Assembly: GCF_000814005.1 (NCBI RefSeq)
Contig: NZ_JWLK01000001.1
Location: 1,178,001-1,242,000 of the forward strand
Direction of reading: 5' to 3'
DNA from: Ruegeria sp. ANG-S4
GTDB lineage: Bacteria > Pseudomonadota > Alphaproteobacteria > Rhodobacterales > Rhodobacteraceae
Length of the DNA: 64,000 bases
Below are positions 7,887 through 16,326 of this stretch, in pieces. Each line of letters starts with the position of its first letter. Within the stretch, counting starts at the first letter, position 1. The notes under the pieces are model-generated. The model was not told the DNA's origin. It saw only the letters and a program-made list of their open reading frames with translations, and ran no database searches. Position numbers and translations under genes: made by a program.

Positions 7887-8975
7887 ATGGCTGACGTCCT
7901 GCTGAAAGGCATCAAGAAAAGCTATGGTCCGGTCGACGTTATCAAAGGCGTCGATATCGAGATCAAAGACGGTGAGTTTGTCGTATTTGTCGGCCCGTCG
8001 GGCTGCGGCAAGTCCACGCTCTTGCGAATGATCGCGGGGCTGGAAGACATCAGTGGCGGTGCGCTTGAAATCGGTGGAACCGTTGTGAACGACATACCAG
8101 CATCGCAGCGTGGGATTGCCATGGTCTTTCAGTCTTATGCGATCTTCCCGCATATGACAGTACGGGAAAACGTTGCATTCGGGCTGACCATCGCAGGGGC
8201 ATCCAAGGCAGAGAAAGAGGAAAAAGTCGCCGAAGCAGCGCGTATCCTTCAGATGGAGCACCTGTTGGATCGCCGTCCCAGTCAGCTATCGGGCGGACAG
8301 CGTCAACGGGTTGCAATTGGCCGCGCCATTGTGCGAAAACCCGAAGTCTTTCTGTTTGACGAGCCGCTTTCCAACCTTGATGCGGCGCTGCGCCTGGATA
8401 TGCGGATTGAGATTGGAAAACTGCACAAATCACTCGATGCGACAATGGTTTATGTCACCCACGATCAGGTCGAGGCGATGACGCTGGCGGATAAGATCGT
8501 CGTCTTGAAGGACGGGTACGTTCAACAGGTGGGCGCGCCTATGGAGTTGTATCACCGACCGGAGAACCTGTTTGTCGCTGGCTTCATCGGGGCACCGTCG
8601 ATGAACTTTCTGGACGTCGAGGTTGTCGGCAAAGACGGCGATAGCGCAAAGGTGCGCTCAGACCTTGTAGCCGAATTCGCGGCACCTGCATGGCGCGAAG
8701 GGGTGCCGGCGTCCGGACGTGCGACGCTTGGAATCCGCCCGCAGGACTTGCGCCCAGTGGACAGCGGCGGGGTGCTGTCCGGGAACGTGACACTGGCCGA
8801 ACGGCTGGGCATCGAAACTGTGGTTGATGTCGCGCTGAAAGACGGAACGCGTGTTTTGTGCTCGCTGGCCGAAGACCGGGTCTTTGAACCCGGACAGTCG
8901 ATAGCCCTGGATTTCGACAACGACCGCGCGCATCTGTTTGCGCCGGAACCGGGGCGGCAGAAAGCGGCCGCCTGA
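7887..8975 (+). CDS. Sugar ABC transporter ATP-binding protein (UgpC/MsmK-like)
   Basis: The 362-residue ATPase that powers the permease pair. All motifs are intact: Walker A GPSGCGKST (about 36-44), Q-loop VFQSYAIFPH, signature LSGGQRQR, Walker B VFLFDEPLSNLD, and switch histidine in YVTHDQVEAMTL. A C-terminal TOBE-type regulatory region follows (from about residue 235), as in the MalK/UgpC group. A GAGGAGG-like ribosome site precedes ATG 7887. It sits between the glycosidase and two dehydrogenases in the same operon. ATPases of this group are sometimes shared between importers, so it could also serve others. Confidence 0.93.
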   Translation: MADVLLKGIKKSYGPVDVIKGVDIEIKDGEFVVFVGPSGCGKSTLLRMIAGLEDISGGALEIGGTVVNDIPASQRGIAMVFQSYAIFPHMTVRENVAFGLTIAGASKAEKEEKVAEAARILQMEHLLDRRPSQLSGGQRQRVAIGRAIVRKPEVFLFDEPLSNLDAALRLDMRIEIGKLHKSLDATMVYVTHDQVEAMTLADKIVVLKDGYVQQVGAPMELYHRPENLFVAGFIGAPSMNFLDVEVVGKDGDSAKVRSDLVAEFAAPAWREGVPASGRATLGIRPQDLRPVDSGGVLSGNVTLAERLGIETVVDVALKDGTRVLCSLAEDRVFEPGQSIALDFDNDRAHLFAPEPGRQKAAA

Positions 8976-8978
8976 TCC

Positions 8979-10010
8979 ATGAAGCCGATCCTGATCCTCG
9001 ATAATTTCTTTCGCAGACGCAGCGAGTTATTCCGCGACGAGACTTTCGAAGCGCTGTCGGAGCTGTGTGACATTCGCGGAGGCGAAGACCGGCCCATGCA
9101 ACGAGAAGCGATAACCGAGCTATTGCCGGAGGCGGTTTTTTATGTCGCTTCGCGCCCGGTGCTTTCCGCGACAGAGGTGGGCGTGGCCAAAAACCTTAAA
9201 GCAACCATTGAGGTTTCCGGTGCCTTTCGAGACGGGATAGACTATGAGGCATGCTTTCGGCAAGGCATCGAGGTCCTGTCATGCTCGCCGGGGTTCCGGA
9301 ATTCGGTCGCTGAAATGACCTTGGCAATGCTGCTGGCCGGTGGGCGCGGACTTGTGGAAGAGCACGAGGCCTTTCGTACTGGCACCGAACGTTGGCTCGA
9401 CGACCGCGACCAGACGGATTTCTCACTTTATCATCAAAACATTGGTTTCATCGGGTACGGCCAGATTTCGCGCGAGACACATCGGCTTCTGTCTCCGTTC
9501 TCACCCCGGGTTATGGCCTATGACCCGTTTTTAAGCGACGCCGGCCCCGATGTGGAGCTTACAGATCTGGAAACGCTGGTAAAAACATGCCGCGCTGTTG
9601 TGGTTGCTGCTGTGCCGTTAGAGGAAACGCGCGGTCTGCTGAGCCGGGATTTGATCGCGCGCCTTCAGACAGGCGCGATGGTCGTGCTGATCAGCCGTGC
9701 GTGGTGCGCCGATTTCCCGGCATTGACCGAAGCCGCAGCGGCAGGCCGCATTCTGGTTGCCACAGATGTTTTCCCGGACGAACCGCTCGCAGCATCAGAT
9801 CCGCTTCGTCAAAGCCGAAACGTGATCCTTTCGCCGCACCGGGCCGCTGCCGTCCCCGGTGGGCGGCATCTGATCGGCGATATGATCCTGAACGATGTCG
9901 ATGCAATCCTGAAAGGCGCGCCGGAACGTCAACTCAAGAAGGCAGAGCCCGAGATGGTCGCCGGCCTGGTTGCGGCCCAGCTCAAGATGAATGCGATGCC
10001 AAATACATGA
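8979..10010 (+). CDS. D-2-hydroxyacid dehydrogenase family protein
   Basis: A 343-residue NAD(P)-dependent dehydrogenase of the phosphoglycerate/glyoxylate-reductase group. The Rossmann motif reads GFIGYGQISRETHRLL (about 151-166). The catalytic triad of the family is present: Arg in VLISRAW, Glu in DVFPDEPL and His in SPHRAAAVPGG. It lies four bases after the ATPase gene and overlaps the next gene by four bases (ATGA). In this operon it probably reduces or oxidises an acid derived from the imported sugar. No closer substrate can be named; the family includes hydroxypyruvate, 2-ketogluconate and phosphoglycerate enzymes. Confidence 0.85.
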   Translation: MKPILILDNFFRRRSELFRDETFEALSELCDIRGGEDRPMQREAITELLPEAVFYVASRPVLSATEVGVAKNLKATIEVSGAFRDGIDYEACFRQGIEVLSCSPGFRNSVAEMTLAMLLAGGRGLVEEHEAFRTGTERWLDDRDQTDFSLYHQNIGFIGYGQISRETHRLLSPFSPRVMAYDPFLSDAGPDVELTDLETLVKTCRAVVVAAVPLEETRGLLSRDLIARLQTGAMVVLISRAWCADFPALTEAAAAGRILVATDVFPDEPLAASDPLRQSRNVILSPHRAAAVPGGRHLIGDMILNDVDAILKGAPERQLKKAEPEMVAGLVAAQLKMNAMPNT

Positions 10011-10954
10011 GGCGTTTCAATTGGGGTATTCTGGGAACCGGTAACATCGCAGGTTCGATGGCAGAAGCGCTGGCGCATGTGCCCGATGCGCGACGCCACG
10101 CCGTCGCATCCCGATCAGAGGTTAAGGCGCGTTCGTTTGCTGCGCGTTGGGGCATTGGTTTTGCATATGGAAGTTACGACGAGCTGTTTGACGATCCGGC
10201 CATCGATATAGTTTACGTGGCTACGCCAAATGCGTGCCACAAAGACAACATCCTGACCGCGTTGGCAGCGGGCAAGCATGTACTCTGCGAAAAACCAATG
10301 ACGCTTTCTGCGGAAGACAGCGCAGAGTGTTTTGCTGCGGCAGAGACTGCGGGTTTGTTGCTGGTTGAAGCGCTGTGGACAGCGTTTTTTCCGGCAATGC
10401 AAAAAGCTGTGGACCTCGTGCTGAGCGGAGAGATCGGGCAGCCGGTTTATCTGAACGCGAACTTTGTATCGTTCCGGGATCCCAATGCTCATCCAAACCT
10501 ATTTGATCCCGCATTGGGAGGCGGCGCGCGGAATGACCTCGGTATTTACCCAATAGCCGCTGCGTTGTTACTTGCCGGACCCGTTGCGTCAACTCGGTCC
10601 GAAACGTTAGTTGGGTCCACTGGCGTTGACGAAATGGTGGCCATGAGCCTGAGGCATCAGAACGGTGCAATATCGCAACTTGCATTCGGGTTCCGGGTCG
10701 AGTTGCCGATCGCCGTACAGGTGGTTGGATCATGCGGAACAATTGAAATCCCCAAAGACTTCCATCATCCACAAAGCGTCACGCTGCACAGAGACGGGGA
10801 CGCAAAGACCTTTGAGCTGGCCTCTATCGGCAAAGGATATGCTCACGAGGCGATCTCTTTTCAGGACGTCCTGCAAGGCCGGGAGTACCGCTTGATTCCT
10901 TGGCCAAAAAGCATGACGCTTGAGGCCGCACGGCTGCTTGCGGGGACTGGATAG
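10007..10954 (+). CDS. Gfo/Idh/MocA-family oxidoreductase
   Basis: A 315-residue NAD(P)-dependent sugar oxidoreductase. The N-terminal Rossmann domain starts NWGILGTGNIAGSMAEAL. The family signature lysine lies in HVLCEKPMTLS, and the C-terminal alpha/beta domain includes GGARNDLGIYPIAAALL with the family's aspartate and tyrosine. The frame is open far upstream, but ATG 10007 overlaps the previous stop (ATGA) and begins the fold correctly. It ends the oligosaccharide operon. Members oxidise sugars or polyols at C1 or C3 or reduce the reverse; pairing with a 2-hydroxyacid dehydrogenase suggests an oxidative route for the imported sugar. Confidence 0.87.
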   Translation: MRRFNWGILGTGNIAGSMAEALAHVPDARRHAVASRSEVKARSFAARWGIGFAYGSYDELFDDPAIDIVYVATPNACHKDNILTALAAGKHVLCEKPMTLSAEDSAECFAAAETAGLLLVEALWTAFFPAMQKAVDLVLSGEIGQPVYLNANFVSFRDPNAHPNLFDPALGGGARNDLGIYPIAAALLLAGPVASTRSETLVGSTGVDEMVAMSLRHQNGAISQLAFGFRVELPIAVQVVGSCGTIEIPKDFHHPQSVTLHRDGDAKTFELASIGKGYAHEAISFQDVLQGREYRLIPWPKSMTLEAARLLAGTG

Positions 10955-11190
10955 ACGTACGGTATCGCCGCATCTCGCTCAACCAATGCCCCCTGAAATT
11001 CTTCGATAGGCATTCGCCGTGCAAGTCCCGCGGGTCCGTATTAAAGAAGCCTTTCTGGGTATCAGCATCGCGCTCAAATCGCGCGATAGGGGCTGGGGCG
11101 TTTTTTGACAGAAAGCGCAAAAAGCCCGAGATCCCAATTCAGTAACTTGGCTTCTCTTTTGAAAACGGGTCTGATGGTTCTCAAAGCCGC

Positions 11191-12726
11191 TTAGTGCCAC
11201 TGATTTGCGATTTCAGGGAAACGCAACAGGATTTTGGCGTTCGCCTCAGCCCCAAAGACAGGTGTCGCATTCTCTGCAAGGATGTCCTCGGTCCGCTGCC
11301 GTGCCGTTTGAAGTGCCGATGGGCCGCCAGCGTCCGCCCAAGCCTGGGGTGTCGACCGATCAGCAAGGTCGGGATAGAAATAGTCGCTTTGCATCCGGCC
11401 CAAAGTCTGACCACTGCCCAGGAAGTGACCGGGGCCGTGCAGGCAAACCTCGCGGATGACATCAAAAGCAAGCGCGTCTTCGCTAATCTCAAAACCACGT
11501 GCTGCTCGCATCACTGACCCGATCATGTCGTTATCCAGAACAAAGCTCTCTTTGCTGGCAGCCAGCAGCGAGCCGTACATGCCAGCCGCCTCATAGATTA
11601 AGTTTGCGCCGGCAAGGGCACTGAGAAGTTCAGTGATGCCCTTCTCGTATCCTGCCTGAAAGTCCGGCATTTTGCTGTCGGTCATGCCTGCGCTGACGGC
11701 GCATGGAATGTCATAATATTGCGCCATCTGGGCACAGGCGGCCATCAATACGCCCTGTTCCGCGCTGCCACCGGACATCGCGCCGGTGCGCAGATCGCTG
11801 ACAAAGGGCAACGCCCCAAACAGAGCGGGGTGACCGGGGTTCAGCAAGTTCACATAGACCAGCCCGGCCAGAACCTCCGCCGTTTGCTGGGCGACGGCAC
11901 CGGCCAGCGGGGCAGGGCTTGTCGCTCCAGCCTGTCCGGCTGAGACGAGTTTCAGTGGGGTGCCGGTTTGAGCGGCGCATTCGATAATACCCAGCGCTTC
12001 TTCTGCGAATGTCAGGGGTGGCACCACAAAACAGGTGGATACACAACAGAAAGGCCGCTCCCGCCATGCGTTTTCGCCGCCCGCAATCATGTGAAACATC
12101 GCTACAGCAGCTTGCATTGTCTCGACGGAACTAAAGGATGTGCCAATGGGCTTGGCCGTTCCGGCGGCGCAGGCATAGGCCGTGTTTAACTCCATCGCAT
12201 GCGTGTCCGCGATGTCGCGCGCCACGACCGTGCGTTGGAACATGTGGATGTTTGGCAGCGCTTGTGCTAACCGCGCCATGTCGTGCAGATCCACCAGTGT
12301 GCTGTCGCGTATCTCGCCGGTCTGGCTGTCTACGATATGAACCGCCGCGCCGGACGTGCCCAGATGGATACGTGTGCCGCTTGGATCAAGGTCGTATTCC
12401 GGACGCTGTCCAAACAGCTTGAACCCGCGACCCGCAGTTTCAATTGCATGTTCGACAAGTCCGGGCGGAAACAACAATCTGCCTGCCTCTGAAACAGACC
12501 CGCCAGCGGCCGTGACGGTTTCAATACAGCGCGGTGTTGCGCTGGCCAGACCAATCTCAGCCAGGATTCGAAGTGCTGTTTGGTGGATGGCTTCAATTCC
12601 ATGGGCCGGTACCGGACGATAGCGCCCGCCCTCGATTCCGGGCCAGATCGCCGCGCTGGGACCGGAGCCCGCGCCGCCTTGTCGTTCGGCATGCCGTGCG
12701 GCGCGACCTGATCTTGATCTGCTCAT
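11191..12726 (-). CDS. MttB-family (trimethylamine methyltransferase-like) protein, no pyrrolysine
   Basis: A 511-residue homologue of corrinoid-dependent trimethylamine methyltransferase (COG5598). It reads through without any in-frame amber codon, so it belongs to the non-pyrrolysine branch, some members of which demethylate glycine betaine, proline betaine or carnitine. Recognisable stretches are IHLGTSGAAVHIVD, a VEHAIETAGRGFKLFGQ segment, GMTDSKMPDFQAGYEK and HGPGHFLGSGQTL. ATG 12726 overlaps the upstream MmgE/PrpD stop by four bases; longer in-frame starts would lie inside that gene. Partners are an MmgE/PrpD protein and an alcohol dehydrogenase. No corrinoid protein or RamA-type activator is encoded nearby, so the methyl acceptor is unknown. 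Confidence 0.85.
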   Translation of the reverse strand: MSRSRSGRAARHAERQGGAGSGPSAAIWPGIEGGRYRPVPAHGIEAIHQTALRILAEIGLASATPRCIETVTAAGGSVSEAGRLLFPPGLVEHAIETAGRGFKLFGQRPEYDLDPSGTRIHLGTSGAAVHIVDSQTGEIRDSTLVDLHDMARLAQALPNIHMFQRTVVARDIADTHAMELNTAYACAAGTAKPIGTSFSSVETMQAAVAMFHMIAGGENAWRERPFCCVSTCFVVPPLTFAEEALGIIECAAQTGTPLKLVSAGQAGATSPAPLAGAVAQQTAEVLAGLVYVNLLNPGHPALFGALPFVSDLRTGAMSGGSAEQGVLMAACAQMAQYYDIPCAVSAGMTDSKMPDFQAGYEKGITELLSALAGANLIYEAAGMYGSLLAASKESFVLDNDMIGSVMRAARGFEISEDALAFDVIREVCLHGPGHFLGSGQTLGRMQSDYFYPDLADRSTPQAWADAGGPSALQTARQRTEDILAENATPVFGAEANAKILLRFPEIANQWH

Positions 12727-14147
12727 CCGCGAGCTCCTTGATGTGTCAAAAGGACCAGGATGTCCGACCGTTCGGTCCAGTTGCGAAGTCTGCTCACCCA
12801 CTCATCTGGGGGCAGGCCGGTATTGGCATGGAACTTCGTCCAAATCTGACTGTCGCTCATCGGCGCTTGTGGTGCACCCAAAGGATAGGCGCACGTTTCT
12901 TCGACAAACGTGCCATTCGTCAGCGAAAGGACAACGCGGTCAGGATCTTCTTTTGAATAGTTCAGATCAGGGTGGTTTGGGGCAAAAGAGTGTGTATCGG
13001 TTTTCGCAATTAAAGCGGCCACCTGTGGATCTTCCCAAGCCTGGGCATCGAGGTCGTACAGTGTAAGCCCGCCGTGCAGCAGGCCCATCGCCGTGACAAA
13101 CGGTGCACTGAACAAAGCTTCGGATCGGTTTGTGGGCTGGTCAAACGGCAAAACAGCCGCGTGAAAGTCTGGAAGGTGCAGATTAATCCGCTCAATCTCG
13201 TCCGGTGACACGTTTTGCGACATTCGCACCGCGCATGTCATAAGACGATGCGTGTACCCACAGCTTGGCCACGGCTTCAGGACCAACCCGTGTTCGGTCA
13301 GTGCATAACCGGTTCCCAGCTTGTTCAGGGCAGATTCCATCCGTTCAAAATTCAATCCGCCCATCAACGCGGCACTGCCCCGCGCATGGTCCAGAACATG
13401 CGGCTGACCCGTCAAGCCGGCCTGTGCAAGACAAACGGCTTCGACCCCGGCCCGCGCGGCAAACCCCGCCTGGATCGGTTTGGCCTGAGAACCAAACTGG
13501 CACGTATAACCGCTGGTTGCGCTGATGGCAAAGGACATGGCTTGGGTGATTTCAAAGGCGGACAATCCCATCAAGCGCCCGCAGGCCGCGGCCGCGGCAG
13601 GTGCGCCCAGCGTGGCGGTGGAATGCCACCCGGCGTCGTAGTGTTGGAAATTCATCGCCTCGCCCAAGCGGGCGATCACTTCGAAACCCGCAAGATACGC
13701 GCGCGCAAGGTCCATTCCGTTGGTCTGGGGTTCAGCAACCGCCAGCAGGGCGGGCAGCAACACCGCAGTCGGATGTGAGTTTCCCGGTATTTCCCAATCA
13801 TCGAAGTCCAGCGCGTGTCCGGCGACCGTGTTCAGAAACGCGGCCTGCGGGCGCCCGGTTTTCATATCCGTGCCGATAACGTGCGCGGGGCCTTCAGACG
13901 CCATGGCTTGCACGCCTTCTCGTGCGAAACGCGCGACGCCAGTCTGAACACCGGCGTGGATGCAGCCAAATGTGTCAATCACGCCGTTGCGTAGCACCGC
14001 CAGCGTCTCAGGATCAGGGCTCAGCGGGTCGTCTGCCACGAAGCGGGCCAGCCTGATCAGCGCCGGTTCAAGTTCTTTCCGGATTTCAGCTCCGGGTGCT
14101 CGCGGGGGTTCGCCGGCGAAACAAGCGCTTTTGCGTGGTTCAACCAT
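12723..14147 (-). CDS. MmgE/PrpD family protein
   Basis: A 474-residue protein of the 2-methylcitrate dehydratase / cis-aconitate decarboxylase-like family. Typical segments are AGHALDFDDWE, GWHSTATLGAPAAAAACGRL and WPSCGYTHRLM. The family's lyases act on small tricarboxylates or on unknown acids, and here the substrate is not known. ATG 14147 is chosen because it is inside the short overlap with the alcohol dehydrogenase gene (8 bases); the longer frame to 14246 would sit entirely within that gene. Its stop overlaps the MttB-like start (ATGA), so all three are one coupled operon. Confidence 0.85.
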   Translation of the reverse strand: MVEPRKSACFAGEPPRAPGAEIRKELEPALIRLARFVADDPLSPDPETLAVLRNGVIDTFGCIHAGVQTGVARFAREGVQAMASEGPAHVIGTDMKTGRPQAAFLNTVAGHALDFDDWEIPGNSHPTAVLLPALLAVAEPQTNGMDLARAYLAGFEVIARLGEAMNFQHYDAGWHSTATLGAPAAAAACGRLMGLSAFEITQAMSFAISATSGYTCQFGSQAKPIQAGFAARAGVEAVCLAQAGLTGQPHVLDHARGSAALMGGLNFERMESALNKLGTGYALTEHGLVLKPWPSCGYTHRLMTCAVRMSQNVSPDEIERINLHLPDFHAAVLPFDQPTNRSEALFSAPFVTAMGLLHGGLTLYDLDAQAWEDPQVAALIAKTDTHSFAPNHPDLNYSKEDPDRVVLSLTNGTFVEETCAYPLGAPQAPMSDSQIWTKFHANTGLPPDEWVSRLRNWTERSDILVLLTHQGARG

Positions 14148-15291
14148 GCTCGACCCCGTCGAACAGGATGACACCGCGTCCGGCCTTTCCGTCCAGCATG
14201 TCAGCAATCGCCTGATTGATTTGATCAAGCCGGTAATACCTTCCAATCAATCGATCGATCGGCAAGTCGCCATTCATATGATGCTGGCCGTAGGTCACGA
14301 AATCACGTGTTGCGCAGGCCGACCCGAAGATCGAGCCGGTAACCGTAATCTCCGACCGGGTAATTTCGGTCGTAGGCAGGTCTATTGAGGCGTCGTTGGC
14401 ATCCAATCCAACGAAGGTCACTTGCCCGCCCGGTCTGCAGTAATCCAAGGCGGACCGCTGCAAGGCGCGGTTGCCGACTGCTTCAAAAACATGGTCGACG
14501 CCGTGTCCTGTCATCATTTTAATGCGGGCATTTACATCCTCGTCAGCAAGAACGAAATCCGTCGCACCCAATTCGCGGGCCTTGGCCTCGGCTTGGGGCG
14601 ATGCATCAATGGCAACAATCCTGCGCGCACCAGCCAGTTTTGCACCCATAATAATCGACAAACCAACACCGCCCGCACCTATCACAACGACCGAGGATTG
14701 GGGCTCGACTTGCGCGCGGTTCAGCACGGCGCCGACGCCTGTCGTGACGGCGCAACCGAGTAGGGCGGCAATCTCGAACGGGACAGTTTTGTCGATTCGG
14801 ATGCAGCTTTTCCGCGGCACCACGGCGTGATCCGCCCAGCAGGCGAGCATCGACAGATGACGTACCGGACCTTCGGAGTTGGACAAGCGGCACGTTCCGT
14901 CCATCATCGTCCCGTCCCAGAGTGGGGTTTCGTAAGTCTTGCACAGGTGGGTCTGGTCATGAGCGCAAAAGAAACAATCCCCGCAATAGGGTAGCCAGCT
15001 CAGCACCACATGATCGCCAATGGCGAGGTCTGTGACGCCATCACCCAGTTGAACCACCCGACCAGCACCCTCATGCCCCAAAACGACGGGCAATTCATGG
15101 TCTGCTTGCCCCGAGATCACGTGATAGTCGGAATGACAAACTCCTGCTGCATGCATACGAACCATGACCTCACCGGTGCGAGGGGGAGCCAGCTCCAGAG
15201 TTTCCACAACAAGTGGTTGTCCCCTGCCGTACATCACGGCGGCCCTGGATTTCATTCCGAGGAACATCCAGGTGACTTGCGCGACAGGCAT
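14140..15291 (-). CDS. Zinc-dependent alcohol dehydrogenase (class III-like MDR)
   Basis: A medium-chain dehydrogenase of 383 codons from ATG 15291, or 371 from ATG 15255. AAGGA four bases before the first ATG favours 15291, while family members usually begin at the second (MKSRAAV). The catalytic zinc site is seen in GVCHSDYH and GHEGAGRV. The structural zinc cysteines are in CGDCFFC...C, and the NAD motif is GAGGVGLSII. Class III-like members act on S-hydroxymethyl-glutathione or long-chain alcohols. Next to a demethylase-type protein, formaldehyde or aldehyde handling is possible but unproven. It is first in the operon and diverges from a LysR gene. Confidence 0.88.
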   Translation of the reverse strand: MPVAQVTWMFLGMKSRAAVMYGRGQPLVVETLELAPPRTGEVMVRMHAAGVCHSDYHVISGQADHELPVVLGHEGAGRVVQLGDGVTDLAIGDHVVLSWLPYCGDCFFCAHDQTHLCKTYETPLWDGTMMDGTCRLSNSEGPVRHLSMLACWADHAVVPRKSCIRIDKTVPFEIAALLGCAVTTGVGAVLNRAQVEPQSSVVVIGAGGVGLSIIMGAKLAGARRIVAIDASPQAEAKARELGATDFVLADEDVNARIKMMTGHGVDHVFEAVGNRALQRSALDYCRPGGQVTFVGLDANDASIDLPTTEITRSEITVTGSIFGSACATRDFVTYGQHHMNGDLPIDRLIGRYYRLDQINQAIADMLDGKAGRGVILFDGVEHG

Positions 15292-15414
15292 TCTGTCCTT
15301 GAAATCATCGCTTACTCCATAGGGAATGTTGGGGCTTTCTACAGAGCTTATTTTGACCTATTTGTGATGAGAACGTCGGAAAATCTTATAGTTTGCATTC
15401 TTTGAGGGAATGAA

Positions 15415-16296
15415 GTGACTTCCGTTAACTGGAAACTTCTGACAGCATTCGAGGCGGTCGCACGACATCGAAACTTTACGCGTGCCGCACGCGAGATGAA
15501 TGTTCAGCAACCAGCAATCAGTCGCCGTGTGGCCGAGTTGGAAGCTGAGCTTGGGGTCAAACTTCTGCAAAGAACCCGGCCATTTTCCACGCTCACGCGG
15601 GAGGGCGAAGTCGTTTACAGGGCCATCTCGGGCAGCATCATGCAGGTTGGTAGCGCGCTGGAACAGGTTCGTCGTCGGCCTGATCGAACGTGTGTTTCCG
15701 TGAACACGACCATCGGTTTCGCCAGTTGCTATCTGATGAAGCGATTACCCGAATTTCGCGCTCTGAACCCCAACATTTCGATTGAGTTGATCTCGCGGGA
15801 CCAGAACAACGCCTATGACACAGATACTGATGTCGTAATTGCCTTCGACCATCCCGAACGGCTGCCCGGCAGCCGCAAAGATTTGATCTTTTCCGAGAGG
15901 ATGGTCGCGGTTGCCCGGCCCGATGTGGCGGAGAAGATCGGAGATGATCCTGAAGTGCTTGCCCGTCACAACCTGCTCTATCTGACGATGGGCATACACT
16001 CGGACGATTGGACAACTTTTTTTGACGGCACAGGGTTGACGGTGCGGCCGCCGACGTTCGAGCAAAAATTCACGAGTTTCATGGTTTATCTGCAAGCGGC
16101 GTTAAATGGCGATGGCGTTATCTTGGGATGGGAAACACTGCTGCAAGATCATTTCGATCTGGGGCAACTCTCTCCGATCACCGACCGGCGCATAGAAACC
16201 TCGCGCGGCTATTTCGCGTGCCTGATGCCGCGCGCCGCCGGCAATTCGTCAGCAGGCGCATTTCTCGATTGGATTTCCGGGCAAGGTCGCAGTTGA
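15415..16296 (+). CDS. LysR-family transcriptional regulator divergent from the alcohol dehydrogenase operon
   Basis: A 293-residue LysR regulator of the GcvA-like type. The HTH reads LTAFEAVARHRNFTRAARE, then NVQQPAISRRVAELEAELGV. The sensor domain follows, with FASCYLMKRLPEFRALNP at its start. The start codon is GTG 15415, preceded by TTTGAGGGAATG, which supplies a GAGGG ribosome site; the overlapping ATG is out of frame. Its 123-base divergent spacer with the dehydrogenase-PrpD-MttB operon makes that its most probable target. The gene converges with the DmdA-like gene (30 bases between stops). Confidence 0.87.
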   Translation: MTSVNWKLLTAFEAVARHRNFTRAAREMNVQQPAISRRVAELEAELGVKLLQRTRPFSTLTREGEVVYRAISGSIMQVGSALEQVRRRPDRTCVSVNTTIGFASCYLMKRLPEFRALNPNISIELISRDQNNAYDTDTDVVIAFDHPERLPGSRKDLIFSERMVAVARPDVAEKIGDDPEVLARHNLLYLTMGIHSDDWTTFFDGTGLTVRPPTFEQKFTSFMVYLQAALNGDGVILGWETLLQDHFDLGQLSPITDRRIETSRGYFACLMPRAAGNSSAGAFLDWISGQGRS

Positions 16297-16326
16297 CGCA
16301 AACGCATTGCTTATACGTTTCCTGAC

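Noticed and set aside
9587-10006. 140-codon in-frame extension of the Gfo/Idh protein
   Set aside because: It lies inside the 2-hydroxyacid dehydrogenase gene in another frame and is Arg/Cys-rich; the Rossmann motif begins right after ATG 10007.
11067-11106. Intrinsic terminator after the oligosaccharide operon (ATCGCGC/GCGCGAT stem and later T-run)
   Set aside because: The 7-bp stem (11067-11087) is separated from TTTTTT (11101-11106) by 13 bases, too far for a normal terminator; left as uncertain.
11191-12726. Possibility that the MttB-like gene encodes pyrrolysine
   Set aside because: The frame is uninterrupted over the full length and no amber codon occurs inside it.
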